Source: a virus
Strand: one strand, 5' to 3'
DNA: 41,387 bases
IMG/VR virus record: IMGVR_UViG_3300030098_003506
Span: 1-41,387 of that record
Numbering within the stretch: the first letter of the stretch is position 1; every line of letters starts with the position of its first letter. The translations under genes and the position numbers were made by a program. This document shows, piece after piece, positions 14,353-22,983 of this stretch. The notes beneath the pieces are model-generated. The model was given only the letters and a program-made list of their open reading frames with translations, did no database searches and was not told where the DNA came from.

Positions 14353-14910
14353 TTATGCTGAAGCCGTAGGTTTCTTATCTTCTTCTTCGAAGACCTTCTT
14401 CGAACCATCCGAACTGTGAGCCGCACCAATAGCCTTACCAAGCGACATCACGGCATCTTTCAACTCCATCTTGCCATTGCCAGGAACAGCAGCCTTAACA
14501 GCAGCACCGTAGTGTTTACGCTTTCTCTTTGAGAAGAGAAGGCCAAGACCCTCAAGAGCAGCAACACCCGGGAAGACTGTATTCAGACCCCCAAGAGCCA
14601 TGCTGATTGCAGAGTCCAAAGCCTCCGAACCAGGATCCATCACATCCACGACATCCCCTGTGGGGTCCAAAACGTGGGCCTTGTCTACGAGAACTAAAGT
14701 CTCACCTTTAGCTGCCATCTTGCCTGCAACCTCTGGAGGAAGCATACCTAAATCAGCCGGAACGGCTTCAGCGCGAGCTTCGGGACGCACGTTTCCAATG
14801 GTGGTAACCACTTTATCAGAGAAGAGACTCTCCGCTAACGCACAACCAGTACACAGAAGGCCAAATACTGTAACGAAAAAGCCTGTCAACCAAAATTTCT
14901 TATTCATCAT
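14353..14910 (-). CDS. Putative phage lipoprotein
   Basis: The 185-residue protein starts MMNKK, followed by a hydrophobic stretch WLTGFFVTVFGLLCTGC whose Cys23 fits a lipobox (-1 Gly, -2 Thr, although Cys rather than Leu at -3). It is therefore probably exported and lipidated. The mature part has a Pro/Ala-rich region and a glycine-rich hydrophobic stretch at about 95-126, then a basic patch SKRKRKHYG and an acidic end. I do not recognise the family. It is co-transcribed with gp32 (ATGA overlap) and ends the unit before a strong terminator. Membrane-attached phage lipoproteins are sometimes exclusion or lysis factors, but nothing here shows that. Confidence 0.65.
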   Translation of the reverse strand: MMNKKFWLTGFFVTVFGLLCTGCALAESLFSDKVVTTIGNVRPEARAEAVPADLGMLPPEVAGKMAAKGETLVLVDKAHVLDPTGDVVDVMDPGSEALDSAISMALGGLNTVFPGVAALEGLGLLFSKRKRKHYGAAVKAAVPGNGKMELKDAVMSLGKAIGAAHSSDGSKKVFEEEDKKPTASA

Positions 14911-15731
14911 ACTTGCAAATCTCCCTTGTCATCACTCCAAGGTGGAGCGTCCGAGGTGGTCTCGGTCTTAACGGGGTTGAGAGAGGCTTCAAGGTTCATT
15001 ACAAGTTCCCTGCCCTCCTCATAGCTACCAATCTCAACAAGAGATTGGAGGTTCAATTCATTATCCATCCACTCAGCAACCTGAGCGGGTGTTCCAGCGC
15101 GAGTCTTCTTGTACTTAGCATTAGACTCGATGAAGCTAGGCCATTGACCTTGCTTGGTGATGCGGATGTTGAAGTCGTTACCACGCTCCAAATCAATGAT
15201 CGTGCTGTTATCAGGATCATCCTCATCTTGGAAGTCCTCGTTAATCATGGCCGACATCACACGATCAAACAATTGCTTGCTCATGGCGATGTACTTGACT
15301 GGATCCTCATCAGCCTCCTCAAGAGCACGCACTACACCGATCGAGTAAAATCTCGGCTTTGCCTTGAGTTGAGTTGCAAGGTCACCAAACTTCGACTTGA
15401 CGTTCTTGCCAGTCGCATCCTTACCCAGGTTCAGTTCCTTGTGACGACGCCACAGGTCAAAGTAGAAGTCGCACACAGGGCACTTTTCACCCTGAGTCTT
15501 ACGACACTTAAAGTTCCGCCATTGACCCTCGCTGTTTTGATATTTGTGGACAGCGCCTTCCACAAAGAATTCCAACGGGTCATCCTTACCGGGAAGGAAC
15601 CGGACGAAGTTATCGCCTTCCTGGAACGTAGCCCAGTTAGATACGCCCTGACCACCGCCACCACCTTGTGGCTTGTCGTCGTTCATAATCTTCTTGTGCA
15701 TCTCGCGAAGTTCTGCTAGTGTTTTTGCCAT
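14907..15731 (-). CDS. gp32: Single-stranded DNA-binding protein, T4 gp32-like
   Basis: A 274-residue gp32 homologue. The OB-fold zinc site is visible as His62, Cys76, Cys84 and Cys87 (CRKTQGEKCPVC), matching the His-Cys-Cys-Cys order of T4. The N-terminus (MAKTLAELREMHKK) is the cooperative-binding segment, followed by a GGGGG linker not seen in T4. The C-terminus is acidic and Pro/Trp-tipped (DAPPWSDDKGDLQV), as expected for the tail that contacts replication partners. It has a good Shine-Dalgarno (AAAGGAG) before the ATG at 15731. It lies between the replication helicase group and the lipoprotein gene. Confidence 0.92.
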   Translation of the reverse strand: MAKTLAELREMHKKIMNDDKPQGGGGGQGVSNWATFQEGDNFVRFLPGKDDPLEFFVEGAVHKYQNSEGQWRNFKCRKTQGEKCPVCDFYFDLWRRHKELNLGKDATGKNVKSKFGDLATQLKAKPRFYSIGVVRALEEADEDPVKYIAMSKQLFDRVMSAMINEDFQDEDDPDNSTIIDLERGNDFNIRITKQGQWPSFIESNAKYKKTRAGTPAQVAEWMDNELNLQSLVEIGSYEEGRELVMNLEASLNPVKTETTSDAPPWSDDKGDLQV

Positions 15732-15777
15732 TTTATTTCTCCTTTAGGCTGTTGGTTTGCAATCGAGTTCTAACAAG

Positions 15778-16200
15778 TTACTGGTAAAGCTTGGATTCCT
15801 GCCGACTGTTAGCGGAAAGCTGGACAAGCATATCTTTCTTCATCTCCAAGGTGCTACAGATACCCTTAGCATAGCCGTAGCTTTCCTTGAGACGACGAAA
15901 TTCGTTGTTTAATTCTCCAGTCACCTCAAGCGACTGAACGTAATCTTCAGCGGCGACAGCAGTCAGCTTAACGCCTTCGCTTCTTTTGGCGGTACGAGCA
16001 GATGCCTTATAGTTCTCCAAAGCATCCTCAGCGTTGTCTAGGAGTCTTTTGACCTTAATCATGACACCATAATAATAGCCGTAGAGTGCTGAGATTTCAC
16101 GAAGCTGGTTGGCGACCTCGTTTGGATCACGGGCCACTTGCCCTACGTCCCTAATAGCGGTTTCGTAGGATTCCTGCGTAATGTTTTCTGGATCAAGCAT
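15778..16200 (-). CDS. Helical protein, possible UvsY-like recombination mediator
   Basis: A 140-residue all-helical, charged protein with no cysteine cluster or nucleotide motif. Length, the basic middle (YKASARTAKRSEGVKL, 64-79) and the C-terminal helix with a small hydrophobic face are reminiscent of T4 UvsY (137 residues), the mediator that loads UvsX on gp32-covered DNA, and it sits next to gp32. Sequence identity is not recognisable by eye, so the name is only a suggestion. The ATG lies eight bases inside the HExxH gene. Confidence 0.45.
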   Translation of the reverse strand: MLDPENITQESYETAIRDVGQVARDPNEVANQLREISALYGYYYGVMIKVKRLLDNAEDALENYKASARTAKRSEGVKLTAVAAEDYVQSLEVTGELNNEFRRLKESYGYAKGICSTLEMKKDMLVQLSANSRQESKLYQ

Positions 16201-16594
16201 AAATTGTTGCGAATAATTTGGGGTTAAACTTTTGAATTAACATGGTCTGTTTAGTGAGGGCTACCACAAGCTGCTCATTAGACATAAACATCCTCTGCTG
16301 GTCAAAGTTTTTCTCGTCTAATCCTACACCTTCTAGCATACAGTGGTAGATTTCATGAATTATAGTCTCACGAGCATCGAAATCAGAGAGATTCATCTCT
16401 AATTTTATTGCACGCTCATCCCAACAGCATACGCCGTCAACTTTCTGATCGTCCTGATGCAAGTCTGAGTGAAGCTCAAAGGTGAACGTGGCCCACCCCA
16501 GTTCTATCTCACCGATTTCTTTATCTACAAATTTATTGTAGATATGTTTTTTGTCTTTTATAAAAGGGAAATCACTCGGCTTGCTGTTCTTCAT
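16193..16594 (-). CDS. HExxH putative zinc metallopeptidase-like protein
   Basis: A 133-residue protein with a clear zincin motif, TIIHEIYHCMLEGVGLDE (HEIYH at residues 80-84), followed by a C-terminal helix in which a glutamate (E107) might provide the third ligand. The size and placement resemble small phage ImmA/IrrE- or SprT-like proteins found in replication operons. Neither substrate nor activity is known. It overlaps the helicase gene by 23 bases and the next gene by eight, implying coordinated expression with gp41. Confidence 0.65.
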   Translation of the reverse strand: MKNSKPSDFPFIKDKKHIYNKFVDKEIGEIELGWATFTFELHSDLHQDDQKVDGVCCWDERAIKLEMNLSDFDARETIIHEIYHCMLEGVGLDEKNFDQQRMFMSNEQLVVALTKQTMLIQKFNPKLFATIYA

Positions 16595-17882
16595 GTGATG
16601 GTTCTCTCATCTGAAGGGTCGTGTAGTCGATCCCAATATTAATTAGATAGTGCTGTTTCGAGTCACGAGCCTTAATAACGAAGACCCGCATTTGACCCTC
16701 ATCATACTCCTCTTGAGTCTGATTCAAAGAGATGACCCAGTCAGCAGGGCGGATTTTTCCATAGGAGTCGCCAAGCTCTGCGTCTGTGATAATGTTGACA
16801 CGGCGTGCCTGACGGTTGGTTTGAGAGGCTGTCCAGACAAGGCAATTATGCTCGACCGCAAGCCCTCGAAGCTCCTCTGCGATTCTCTGTTGAGCTTGAT
16901 ACTCAGAATCAATAATACGGTTTGGACGTAGAAGCTCCAGGTAGTCTACAATAATCAGATCAGGTACGAAGTCCTTGTGAAGTCGCAACTGTACCAGCAG
17001 GGCTCGCAACTGATTTACATTAGATGCACCCGTTGGGAATTCTTTAATAATCAGCCTGCCGTTGGTTTTCTTCTGAACTTCTTTAAGGCGATCCTTAAGT
17101 TTCAACTGAGCATGAGGCTTCTTGAGATCAGCATTACGAATCTCTGTGAGCACAGAGTCGAATCGTCCTGCGATCTTATCTTGGCTCATCTCCAATGAGA
17201 GATACAAGACATTCTTACCCTCATAGATGGCATGAGCACCCTGGTTCACAAGGTATAGTGACTTACCAACACCTGGAGGTGCGACCACAATGGCAAGCTC
17301 TTTAGCTGCTAAACCACCTTCAAGGTGCCTATCATGGGTAGCGAAGACTGTAGAAATTTTTCGCTGGTTGTTATCCTGGTAAGATCTGTATAGGCGAGCG
17401 TTAACTTCTTCAAAGTAGTCCTGGCCAACGTCTACGTTGCGATTTACGAGTAGCGCGTTCTTTACAAGCTCCTCAACCTCTGCGATTTCACCCTCTTCGT
17501 TTAGGATGACCATCGCTTTACGAACCGCACCGTCCATTGCCTTTTGGCGAGCGAACTCTTCTACGGTGTCGAGAAGGAATTCACGGTCACCAAGGCAAGA
17601 CTTGTCGATAGTGTTGATCTCTGCAATGGTATTCTCGTAATCAATACCAGTGTCAGCCGCACCAGAGACGCTAGCATTAATGTAGTCTGGCAGAACTGAG
17701 TCAGAGGGCAGCTTTCGATACTTATCGTAGTAATTCCTTACCCCCAAGAAAACATTCTTGTAAGCAGGAAAGTCGAAGTAATCAGCCTTTAGAAGTGGAA
17801 CGATCTCAGAGAAGAACTCAATGTCCTTCTTGAGAAGGTACAGACAACCACGCTTGGTGTTGTCGCTAATATGGTAGGGCAT
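16572..17882 (-). CDS. gp41: Replicative DNA helicase, DnaB/T4 gp41-like
   Basis: The 436-residue hexameric helicase has an N-terminal helical domain (residues 1-150) and a RecA-like C-terminal domain with Walker A APPGVGKS (201-208), LSLEM (229-233) and Walker B LIIVDYLEL (309-317), then SQTNRQ (sensor region) and the DSYGKIRPADWVI block. It unwinds DNA ahead of the polymerase. It is first in its unit: the ATG at 17882 lies three bases after a CTATCATAA element and lacks a Shine-Dalgarno. The downstream overlaps couple it to the HExxH protein. Confidence 0.93.
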   Translation of the reverse strand: MPYHISDNTKRGCLYLLKKDIEFFSEIVPLLKADYFDFPAYKNVFLGVRNYYDKYRKLPSDSVLPDYINASVSGAADTGIDYENTIAEINTIDKSCLGDREFLLDTVEEFARQKAMDGAVRKAMVILNEEGEIAEVEELVKNALLVNRNVDVGQDYFEEVNARLYRSYQDNNQRKISTVFATHDRHLEGGLAAKELAIVVAPPGVGKSLYLVNQGAHAIYEGKNVLYLSLEMSQDKIAGRFDSVLTEIRNADLKKPHAQLKLKDRLKEVQKKTNGRLIIKEFPTGASNVNQLRALLVQLRLHKDFVPDLIIVDYLELLRPNRIIDSEYQAQQRIAEELRGLAVEHNCLVWTASQTNRQARRVNIITDAELGDSYGKIRPADWVISLNQTQEEYDEGQMRVFVIKARDSKQHYLINIGIDYTTLQMREPSHEEQQAE

Positions 17883-17885
17883 AGT

Positions 17886-17894
17886 TTATGATAG
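17886..17894 (-). promoter_or_regulatory. CTATNATAG-type promoter element of the gp41-gp32 unit
   Basis: The minus strand reads CTATCATAA, eight of nine matches, three bases before the gp41 ATG at 17882. It lies in the 21-base gap after the zinc-ribbon gene. No -35 and no Shine-Dalgarno are visible. Confidence 0.5.
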
Positions 17895-17903
17895 GGTCAG
17901 GGT

Positions 17904-18461
17904 CTACTTTTTCCTAGCTGCTTTTCCGATGGTACCGTCTTTTGTTGCTTGAATGTTTGCTTGCTTTAAAATTTCTCTGTTCTTTGTGGCTTGATCAGAG
18001 CTAGTTCTTTTGACGACTCCTTCCTTCTCAAGGACTTTCCAATTAGGAACCACCCTCTTGTAGTGCTGATCGCCTGTTTTAATTCTTTCTTTTGTTGCTT
18101 CGCAAGATTCTTTATAGAACTTTTCTGCTTGCACTTTATCCATACCTTCAGTGTGGTAGCGTTGACGTTCCTTCATTGCTTGGTAAGAGTTTCTACCATG
18201 CTTAATCATTGGTGCTCCGTCAACCAGACGCTCGCCTTTGCCTCCACAGAGACAGTCTACCACATCAGGTGGCATATCTCCATACTTAACTTCCTTATAA
18301 ACTTCATAATCCCTAGGATCGTCCCAGTCAGGGAGAGCATCAATCTCTTCCTGACTGAGGCTACTAACTAAAACTTGTTCAGTGAATACGTCATCCACCA
18401 AAGGAATGTGACGCATTTCTTCTTTGTCACACTCCACGCAGTAATAGTTATAGTAAGGCAT
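17904..18461 (-). CDS. FmdB-like zinc ribbon protein of unknown function
   Basis: A 185-residue basic protein starting MPYYNYYCVECDKEE, with CVEC near the N-terminus and CLCGGKGERLVDG at about residues 70-82. These two cysteine pairs form the FmdB-type zinc ribbon, here separated by a 55-residue insertion. The rest is Lys/Glu-rich and helical with no known domain. FmdB-like ribbons suggest nucleic acid or protein binding. The ATG at 18461 overlaps the NrdJ stop by one base (TAATG), with GGAG upstream, so it is coupled to nrdJ; a GTG at 18473 is an alternative. Confidence 0.6.
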   Translation of the reverse strand: MPYYNYYCVECDKEEMRHIPLVDDVFTEQVLVSSLSQEEIDALPDWDDPRDYEVYKEVKYGDMPPDVVDCLCGGKGERLVDGAPMIKHGRNSYQAMKERQRYHTEGMDKVQAEKFYKESCEATKERIKTGDQHYKRVVPNWKVLEKEGVVKRTSSDQATKNREILKQANIQATKDGTIGKAARKK

Positions 18462-20365
18462 TAGGCTCCACACTCCCCACCAATCTTGCAGGCTTCCACA
18501 GCCATTTCTGATTCAGCTTGATCGCTTGCAATAAGTTCCTTAGCCTTGGCAATATTTTCGTCAGTAAGTGGCAGGGCTTTGAGTGGCTCCATGCCCTTCG
18601 AACCCGCACGATAGACAGTCATGCCCTTAAGATAAGGAGCATACTTCAAAGCCATTTTGGAAACAACTTCGTAATCAGCATCTTCAGGGAGATTGATAGT
18701 CTTACTGATTGCATTGTCCACATACTTTTGAATACATGCCTGAACAGCCATGTGTTGCTCAGGAGTAATATCATAGGATCCTACAATGTGACGACCATTG
18801 CCACCAGATTCTAGATCTTTTTTGAACAGAGGATCGAGAACCATCTGAGACTTCCAAGTATTACCCTCACGGTAGCGGCGATCATACATCGGGGCAAAGA
18901 TGGGTTCAATACCCGTAGACGCACCGTGAATCATACCGACAGTACCCGTGGGAGCGGCAGTAAGCATGACAGCATTACGAATGCCATGCTCCTTAATAAG
19001 CATCCTGATACGAGCCGGAAGCGTCTTAGCGAACTCTTCGTTCAGGTATTTGCGAGCATTGAACTCGGGGAAAGAGCCACGCTCACGGGCGATGTAAACC
19101 GACGCAAGGTAAGACTCGTTACGAATCGTGGTATAGAGTCGATCAATAAACTCAATGCATTTGTCCGTGCCATACTTGATGCCAAGTTTGATAAGCATGT
19201 GGTGCAAACCCATCGTGCCCAAACCAATACGGCGGGAGCGATCACCTGCAATCTTACACTCTTCAATAGGATAATGATTTGCAGTTAGAGTATTGTCGAG
19301 GAATCGAATGCCAGTGCGAATAGTCCTAGCAAGCCGATTCCAATCCAAATCGCTAGAATCCTCGTTCACCATGTTGGACAGATTGATATGACCCAAGCAG
19401 CAATTGGCGTAAGAGTCTAATGGAATCTCACCACAAGGGTTAGTGGCATTCATGCGAAGGAAGTAGGACATGTTGGTGTAACGATTTGTCAGCGACAGGT
19501 TAAAGATACCCGGCTCACCAGACTTCACAGCATTCTTCCACAGTCGATTCCACAGGTCAATAGCCTTGAATTGAACTTCCTGAACATCCTCAAATTGGTC
19601 ATCCCAGCCACGAAGATGGTGTTGCTTCGCACGACCAAGAGCATCCTCTTCAGACAGTGCGACAATGTTGATAACCTCACTGTGTCCATCACTGGAGATT
19701 CTGTTTGCCGAGTACACCTTGTAATCCCGGTTGCCAAACTTAAACTGCCAAGTGTCATCATTTTCACATGCTTCAATAAACTTATCAGTAATCGCAACTG
19801 AGATGTTGAAGTTTGTTAACTGAGAAAGATCCAGCTTAATATGCAAAAAGTCCAGTAGATCAGGGTGATCCACATTAAGTTCTGCCATAAGTGCTGTTCG
19901 TCTGTTTTTACCTGCTTTAACATGATTTCCTACCTCGTTAATCATTTGCATCACCGACACAGAGCCAGGAGCAGAGTTCTTCACGTTACCAATGTCATCG
20001 CCCTTCGGGCGAATCTTAGAGAAGTTAAAACCAATGCCACCACCCCCACAGGAGATGCGATACATATCTTGAATGGTCTTACCGATAGATTCTACACTGT
20101 CGTCAGGCTCAATAGCGTAACAATTGAGAAGATTTTGCTGACTACGACCAGCACCATAAATAATACGACCCCCAGGTACAAGATCACCAGTGCTAAGGGC
20201 ATCGTAGAACTTCTTCTCATACTTTTCAATTTCTTCATCACCTTCAACAGATGCGATGTGCTTCGCCATCGCCTTACATCTCTCTGAATATTTCGTTTCG
20301 CCTGGGTAAGCGTAACGAGACATGAAAATTTCTTGACCTATACTATCCAATTGTTTAATTGCCAT
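18461..20365 (-). CDS. nrdJ: Adenosylcobalamin-dependent class II ribonucleotide reductase
   Basis: The 634-residue enzyme reduces ribonucleotides using a B12-generated thiyl radical. Visible are PGGRIIYGAG (64-73), the redox Cys82 in LLNCYAI, ISCGGGGIGFNFS (104-116), the radical/catalytic pair in NPCGEIPL (309-316; Cys311, Glu313), ANCCLGHINLSN (320-331), and the loop APTGTVGMIHGAST. The C-terminal ACKIGGECGA carries the swinging cysteine pair. A roughly 50-residue stretch (about 213-266) between the substrate domain and LWNRLWKNAV looks like an insertion. No NrdA/NrdB genes are present, so this would be the phage's route to dNTPs, dependent on host cobalamin. It overlaps gp46 by 11 bases. 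Confidence 0.94.
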   Translation of the reverse strand: MAIKQLDSIGQEIFMSRYAYPGETKYSERCKAMAKHIASVEGDEEIEKYEKKFYDALSTGDLVPGGRIIYGAGRSQQNLLNCYAIEPDDSVESIGKTIQDMYRISCGGGGIGFNFSKIRPKGDDIGNVKNSAPGSVSVMQMINEVGNHVKAGKNRRTALMAELNVDHPDLLDFLHIKLDLSQLTNFNISVAITDKFIEACENDDTWQFKFGNRDYKVYSANRISSDGHSEVINIVALSEEDALGRAKQHHLRGWDDQFEDVQEVQFKAIDLWNRLWKNAVKSGEPGIFNLSLTNRYTNMSYFLRMNATNPCGEIPLDSYANCCLGHINLSNMVNEDSSDLDWNRLARTIRTGIRFLDNTLTANHYPIEECKIAGDRSRRIGLGTMGLHHMLIKLGIKYGTDKCIEFIDRLYTTIRNESYLASVYIARERGSFPEFNARKYLNEEFAKTLPARIRMLIKEHGIRNAVMLTAAPTGTVGMIHGASTGIEPIFAPMYDRRYREGNTWKSQMVLDPLFKKDLESGGNGRHIVGSYDITPEQHMAVQACIQKYVDNAISKTINLPEDADYEVVSKMALKYAPYLKGMTVYRAGSKGMEPLKALPLTDENIAKAKELIASDQAESEMAVEACKIGGECGA

Positions 20366-21956
20366 TGCTAATCTTGCTAATACCTTTGTGTTTTCTAACT
20401 GTAATTGCGTTCGTATCCCCCAGAAGTTCCTGTAAATAGTTATTATGTGTAATCACTAAGACCTTCTTCTCAGGGTTCTGGGATTCTAAAGTGCGAAGAA
20501 GACTGTTAACGGCCAAGATACCAGGATTGTCGATGTTATCACAAACCTCATCAAAGAACAAGAGGTTGCAATCAGTTCTCGAAATCTTAGAGCTAAGATC
20601 TTGAAGGGCAAGCATTATAGCTAGGTTGACCTTCCTTTTCTCACCCCCAGATAAAGAAATATACTTGGTCTCTACGTTGTTGTTACAAATGGTTTCTGAC
20701 AGTTCATCGTTGAACTCCAAAGAGAACTGTCCACCAGTAAGGATTGAAGCATACTCGTTAGATCGTAAGTTAAAGTAATCCAAAATGTTCCTAATGATGT
20801 AACGAATAAGCCCCTTTTCTGAGAAAGCAATCTCCCAGAACTTCATAACCTCAAGTAAAGAATCAAGCTCAAGTCTTTTGGCTTCATATTCCTCTAACTG
20901 CGCTGACACTTGGGATAATCTATGTATGCTACTTTGAGCATTCTCAATCTGTTTATTTTTCTTATTGTATTTTGCCCACTCAGACGAAGAAATCTTCGGC
21001 TTTGATGTGTCATTAATGTCTCTGAGGTCCTTTACCAAGATCTCCTTATCTTTAAGTTGGCTTGTTAACTCTTTCGCTTCTTTCTTAAGTTCCGCTATGT
21101 CCTTTTTTGTTTGAGACTTGGAGTAAGTGCTTTTACAGACATGGCATTCTTTTTCTTCCTCGTAGACTCCTTCCTTAATTGCATCGTTAACTCTACGAAG
21201 ACGGTCACGTTCTTTTTTTATCGCTCGTTGATACTCTCGTATGTGTTTCTCATTTTCAGCGATCTTGGATTCATCTTTTAGAATATTCTCCAGGCTTGGG
21301 AGCTTCATGAGCTTATACTTCTCATCAGGGACTTCAGCCTGCAACTTATCTCTCTCGTTGATAAGATTAGCTAACAGAGTTCCAATTACCTTTAACTCGC
21401 CTTGGTACGAAGACTTTAATTGCTTAACGGATGCACGCTTTGAGAAAATGTCATCAAGGTTAAAACAGTTCTTAATAATCTTACGCTTATCTTCTGGGGT
21501 CGAATCGAGAAAGGTGAATGTAGAGTGTTGACCAAACACCACTGATGCAAGGAAAGATTTGTAGTCGCTCTCAAGCAATTCCTCTAATGCCTCTTGAGTT
21601 TGAGTCGCATTAGACTTGTTTACCAAGGTGCCGTTAACTTCTACGTCCAAACCAGTGGGTCTCTTAGACCTCGTAATTACGATGGTCCCAATACCCTTCT
21701 TTTCAATTTCAACGCATACAGAGCAATCCTTGCCAGCCTGAGCGTTAACTAGAGCCGCCTCGGTAGACTTGCGAATCGTGGTGCCATAGATGCCCCAGGT
21801 GACAGCCTCAAACAGAGCACTCTTGCCAGCGCCATTGGATCCTCCACTATCTTTGTTCCGACCCAGGATCCTGGTTATCCCATCGAGGTCCGAGAAGTTT
21901 AGGTCTAAATGTTTGAATGAGTAGAAGTTTTTAGCTGTGATCTTCTTGATCTGCAT
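20355..21956 (-). CDS. gp46: Recombination endonuclease subunit, T4 gp46/SbcC/Rad50-like
   Basis: A 533-residue SMC-type ATPase: Walker A GGSNGAGKS (38-46), two charged coiled-coil arms (about 175-370) joined at a zinc-hook CHVC (271-274), ABC signature YISLSGGEKRK (432-442) and Walker B LLFFDEV (465-471), then the VITHN switch. With gp47 it resects DNA ends and degrades host DNA. The length is close to T4 gp46 (560). The start lies 26 bases inside gp47, the normal T4-like order and coupling. Confidence 0.94.
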   Translation of the reverse strand: MQIKKITAKNFYSFKHLDLNFSDLDGITRILGRNKDSGGSNGAGKSALFEAVTWGIYGTTIRKSTEAALVNAQAGKDCSVCVEIEKKGIGTIVITRSKRPTGLDVEVNGTLVNKSNATQTQEALEELLESDYKSFLASVVFGQHSTFTFLDSTPEDKRKIIKNCFNLDDIFSKRASVKQLKSSYQGELKVIGTLLANLINERDKLQAEVPDEKYKLMKLPSLENILKDESKIAENEKHIREYQRAIKKERDRLRRVNDAIKEGVYEEEKECHVCKSTYSKSQTKKDIAELKKEAKELTSQLKDKEILVKDLRDINDTSKPKISSSEWAKYNKKNKQIENAQSSIHRLSQVSAQLEEYEAKRLELDSLLEVMKFWEIAFSEKGLIRYIIRNILDYFNLRSNEYASILTGGQFSLEFNDELSETICNNNVETKYISLSGGEKRKVNLAIMLALQDLSSKISRTDCNLLFFDEVCDNIDNPGILAVNSLLRTLESQNPEKKVLVITHNNYLQELLGDTNAITVRKHKGISKISNGN

Positions 21957-22983
21957 AATCTTTGATAAGGTTTAGCCCTTCCTCTAATCTCTCCTTAGGT
22001 ATTGTGGAGCATTGCTCTTCGATATACTTCCCAATGATATCTGCATCAATTACAGTTAAAGGCACATTAGGATCATAGCCCGACAATCTCTCGTTCAAAG
22101 TATCATCATAAACGGGTTGAAACTTTAAATCGACATAAGCCACTTTAAATTTATTAGCAATGTCAGCGCGAAGAAGAGAAGGTGGATCCTCTGAGAACTT
22201 GTCAATAGTAACGCGCAGAAGAGTAAAGTAGCTCGGATCTGAGATCTCCTCTTCCATTGCCTCAAGAGCATCGTAGGGGGCCTCGTAGAAGCGAGGTCCA
22301 AATCCTACTTTAAATTTATTAAGTGGCCCCCAGCCGTTAGGAGTTTCCTCTAGGATGCCAACGTAATGTTCATTATCAGCTTCTCCGAAGTTTGTAGACC
22401 AGGGAGTTCCGAGAATAGTTACGTGCTCATCCTCTAAATACTTATGAATGTGACCAAGAATTGTACGACATTCAAAGTCTTTCAGCGTAAGGCTAGAGTT
22501 AAAGCCACGAATGCCAAGGTGATCAGGACAGTAGCTGAAATGGCCGAAAGCGATATAATTATCATCAGGTCCTCTACGTAAGTGTTCCTTAATCGTTTCT
22601 TCATTTTCATAGTGTGGTATTAGTAATAACTTAAGATTAGTATCAACGTGAGTCTGCTGGACAAGCCGCACTTTTGACCCTGGGTAGCAAAGTGTTTCCA
22701 GCGCAGTCAACCCGTCATCGTTTCTATTTTGCGAATCATGGTTCCCTCTAAGCACATACATGAGTTTTAGACCTGGGATAAGAGCCAGTTTCTGAAACAT
22801 CTTATGAGTTTCTACGATCACATCAGGTGAAGGCTTTCGATGGTGATAGATGTCACCAAGGAAAACAATATGAGTTGGCTTGTGCTCATTGACAAGCCTA
22901 ATCGTAGATTCTATTTGGCTTTGGAGATAGCCTTCACATTTGGTATCATAGTGAGTGTCTCCAATGATCAGGCATTTCTTCAC
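21931..22983 (-). CDS. gp47: Recombination nuclease subunit, T4 gp47/SbcD/Mre11-like
   Basis: The 350-residue metallophosphoesterase has the Mre11 motifs in order: GDTHYD (8-13), FLGDIYHHR, LRGNHDSQ, an IPHYENEE loop, FGHFSY and GHIHKY. I take the GTG at 22983 as start because AAAGGAG lies five bases before it and it forms a GTGA overlap with the thyX stop; an ATG ten codons earlier lies further inside thyX. It pairs with gp46 for end processing and recombination-dependent replication. Confidence 0.93.
   Translation of the reverse strand: MKKCLIIGDTHYDTKCEGYLQSQIESTIRLVNEHKPTHIVFLGDIYHHRKPSPDVIVETHKMFQKLALIPGLKLMYVLRGNHDSQNRNDDGLTALETLCYPGSKVRLVQQTHVDTNLKLLLIPHYENEETIKEHLRRGPDDNYIAFGHFSYCPDHLGIRGFNSSLTLKDFECRTILGHIHKYLEDEHVTILGTPWSTNFGEADNEHYVGILEETPNGWGPLNKFKVGFGPRFYEAPYDALEAMEEEISDPSYFTLLRVTIDKFSEDPPSLLRADIANKFKVAYVDLKFQPVYDDTLNERLSGYDPNVPLTVIDADIIGKYIEEQCSTIPKERLEEGLNLIKDYADQEDHS

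Noticed and set aside
14913-15719. Long plus-strand reading frame of 268 codons opposite gp32
   Set aside because: It is a shadow of gp32: it has no known motif, no ribosome binding site or promoter, and an unusual composition. gp32 has its zinc ligands and a strong Shine-Dalgarno.
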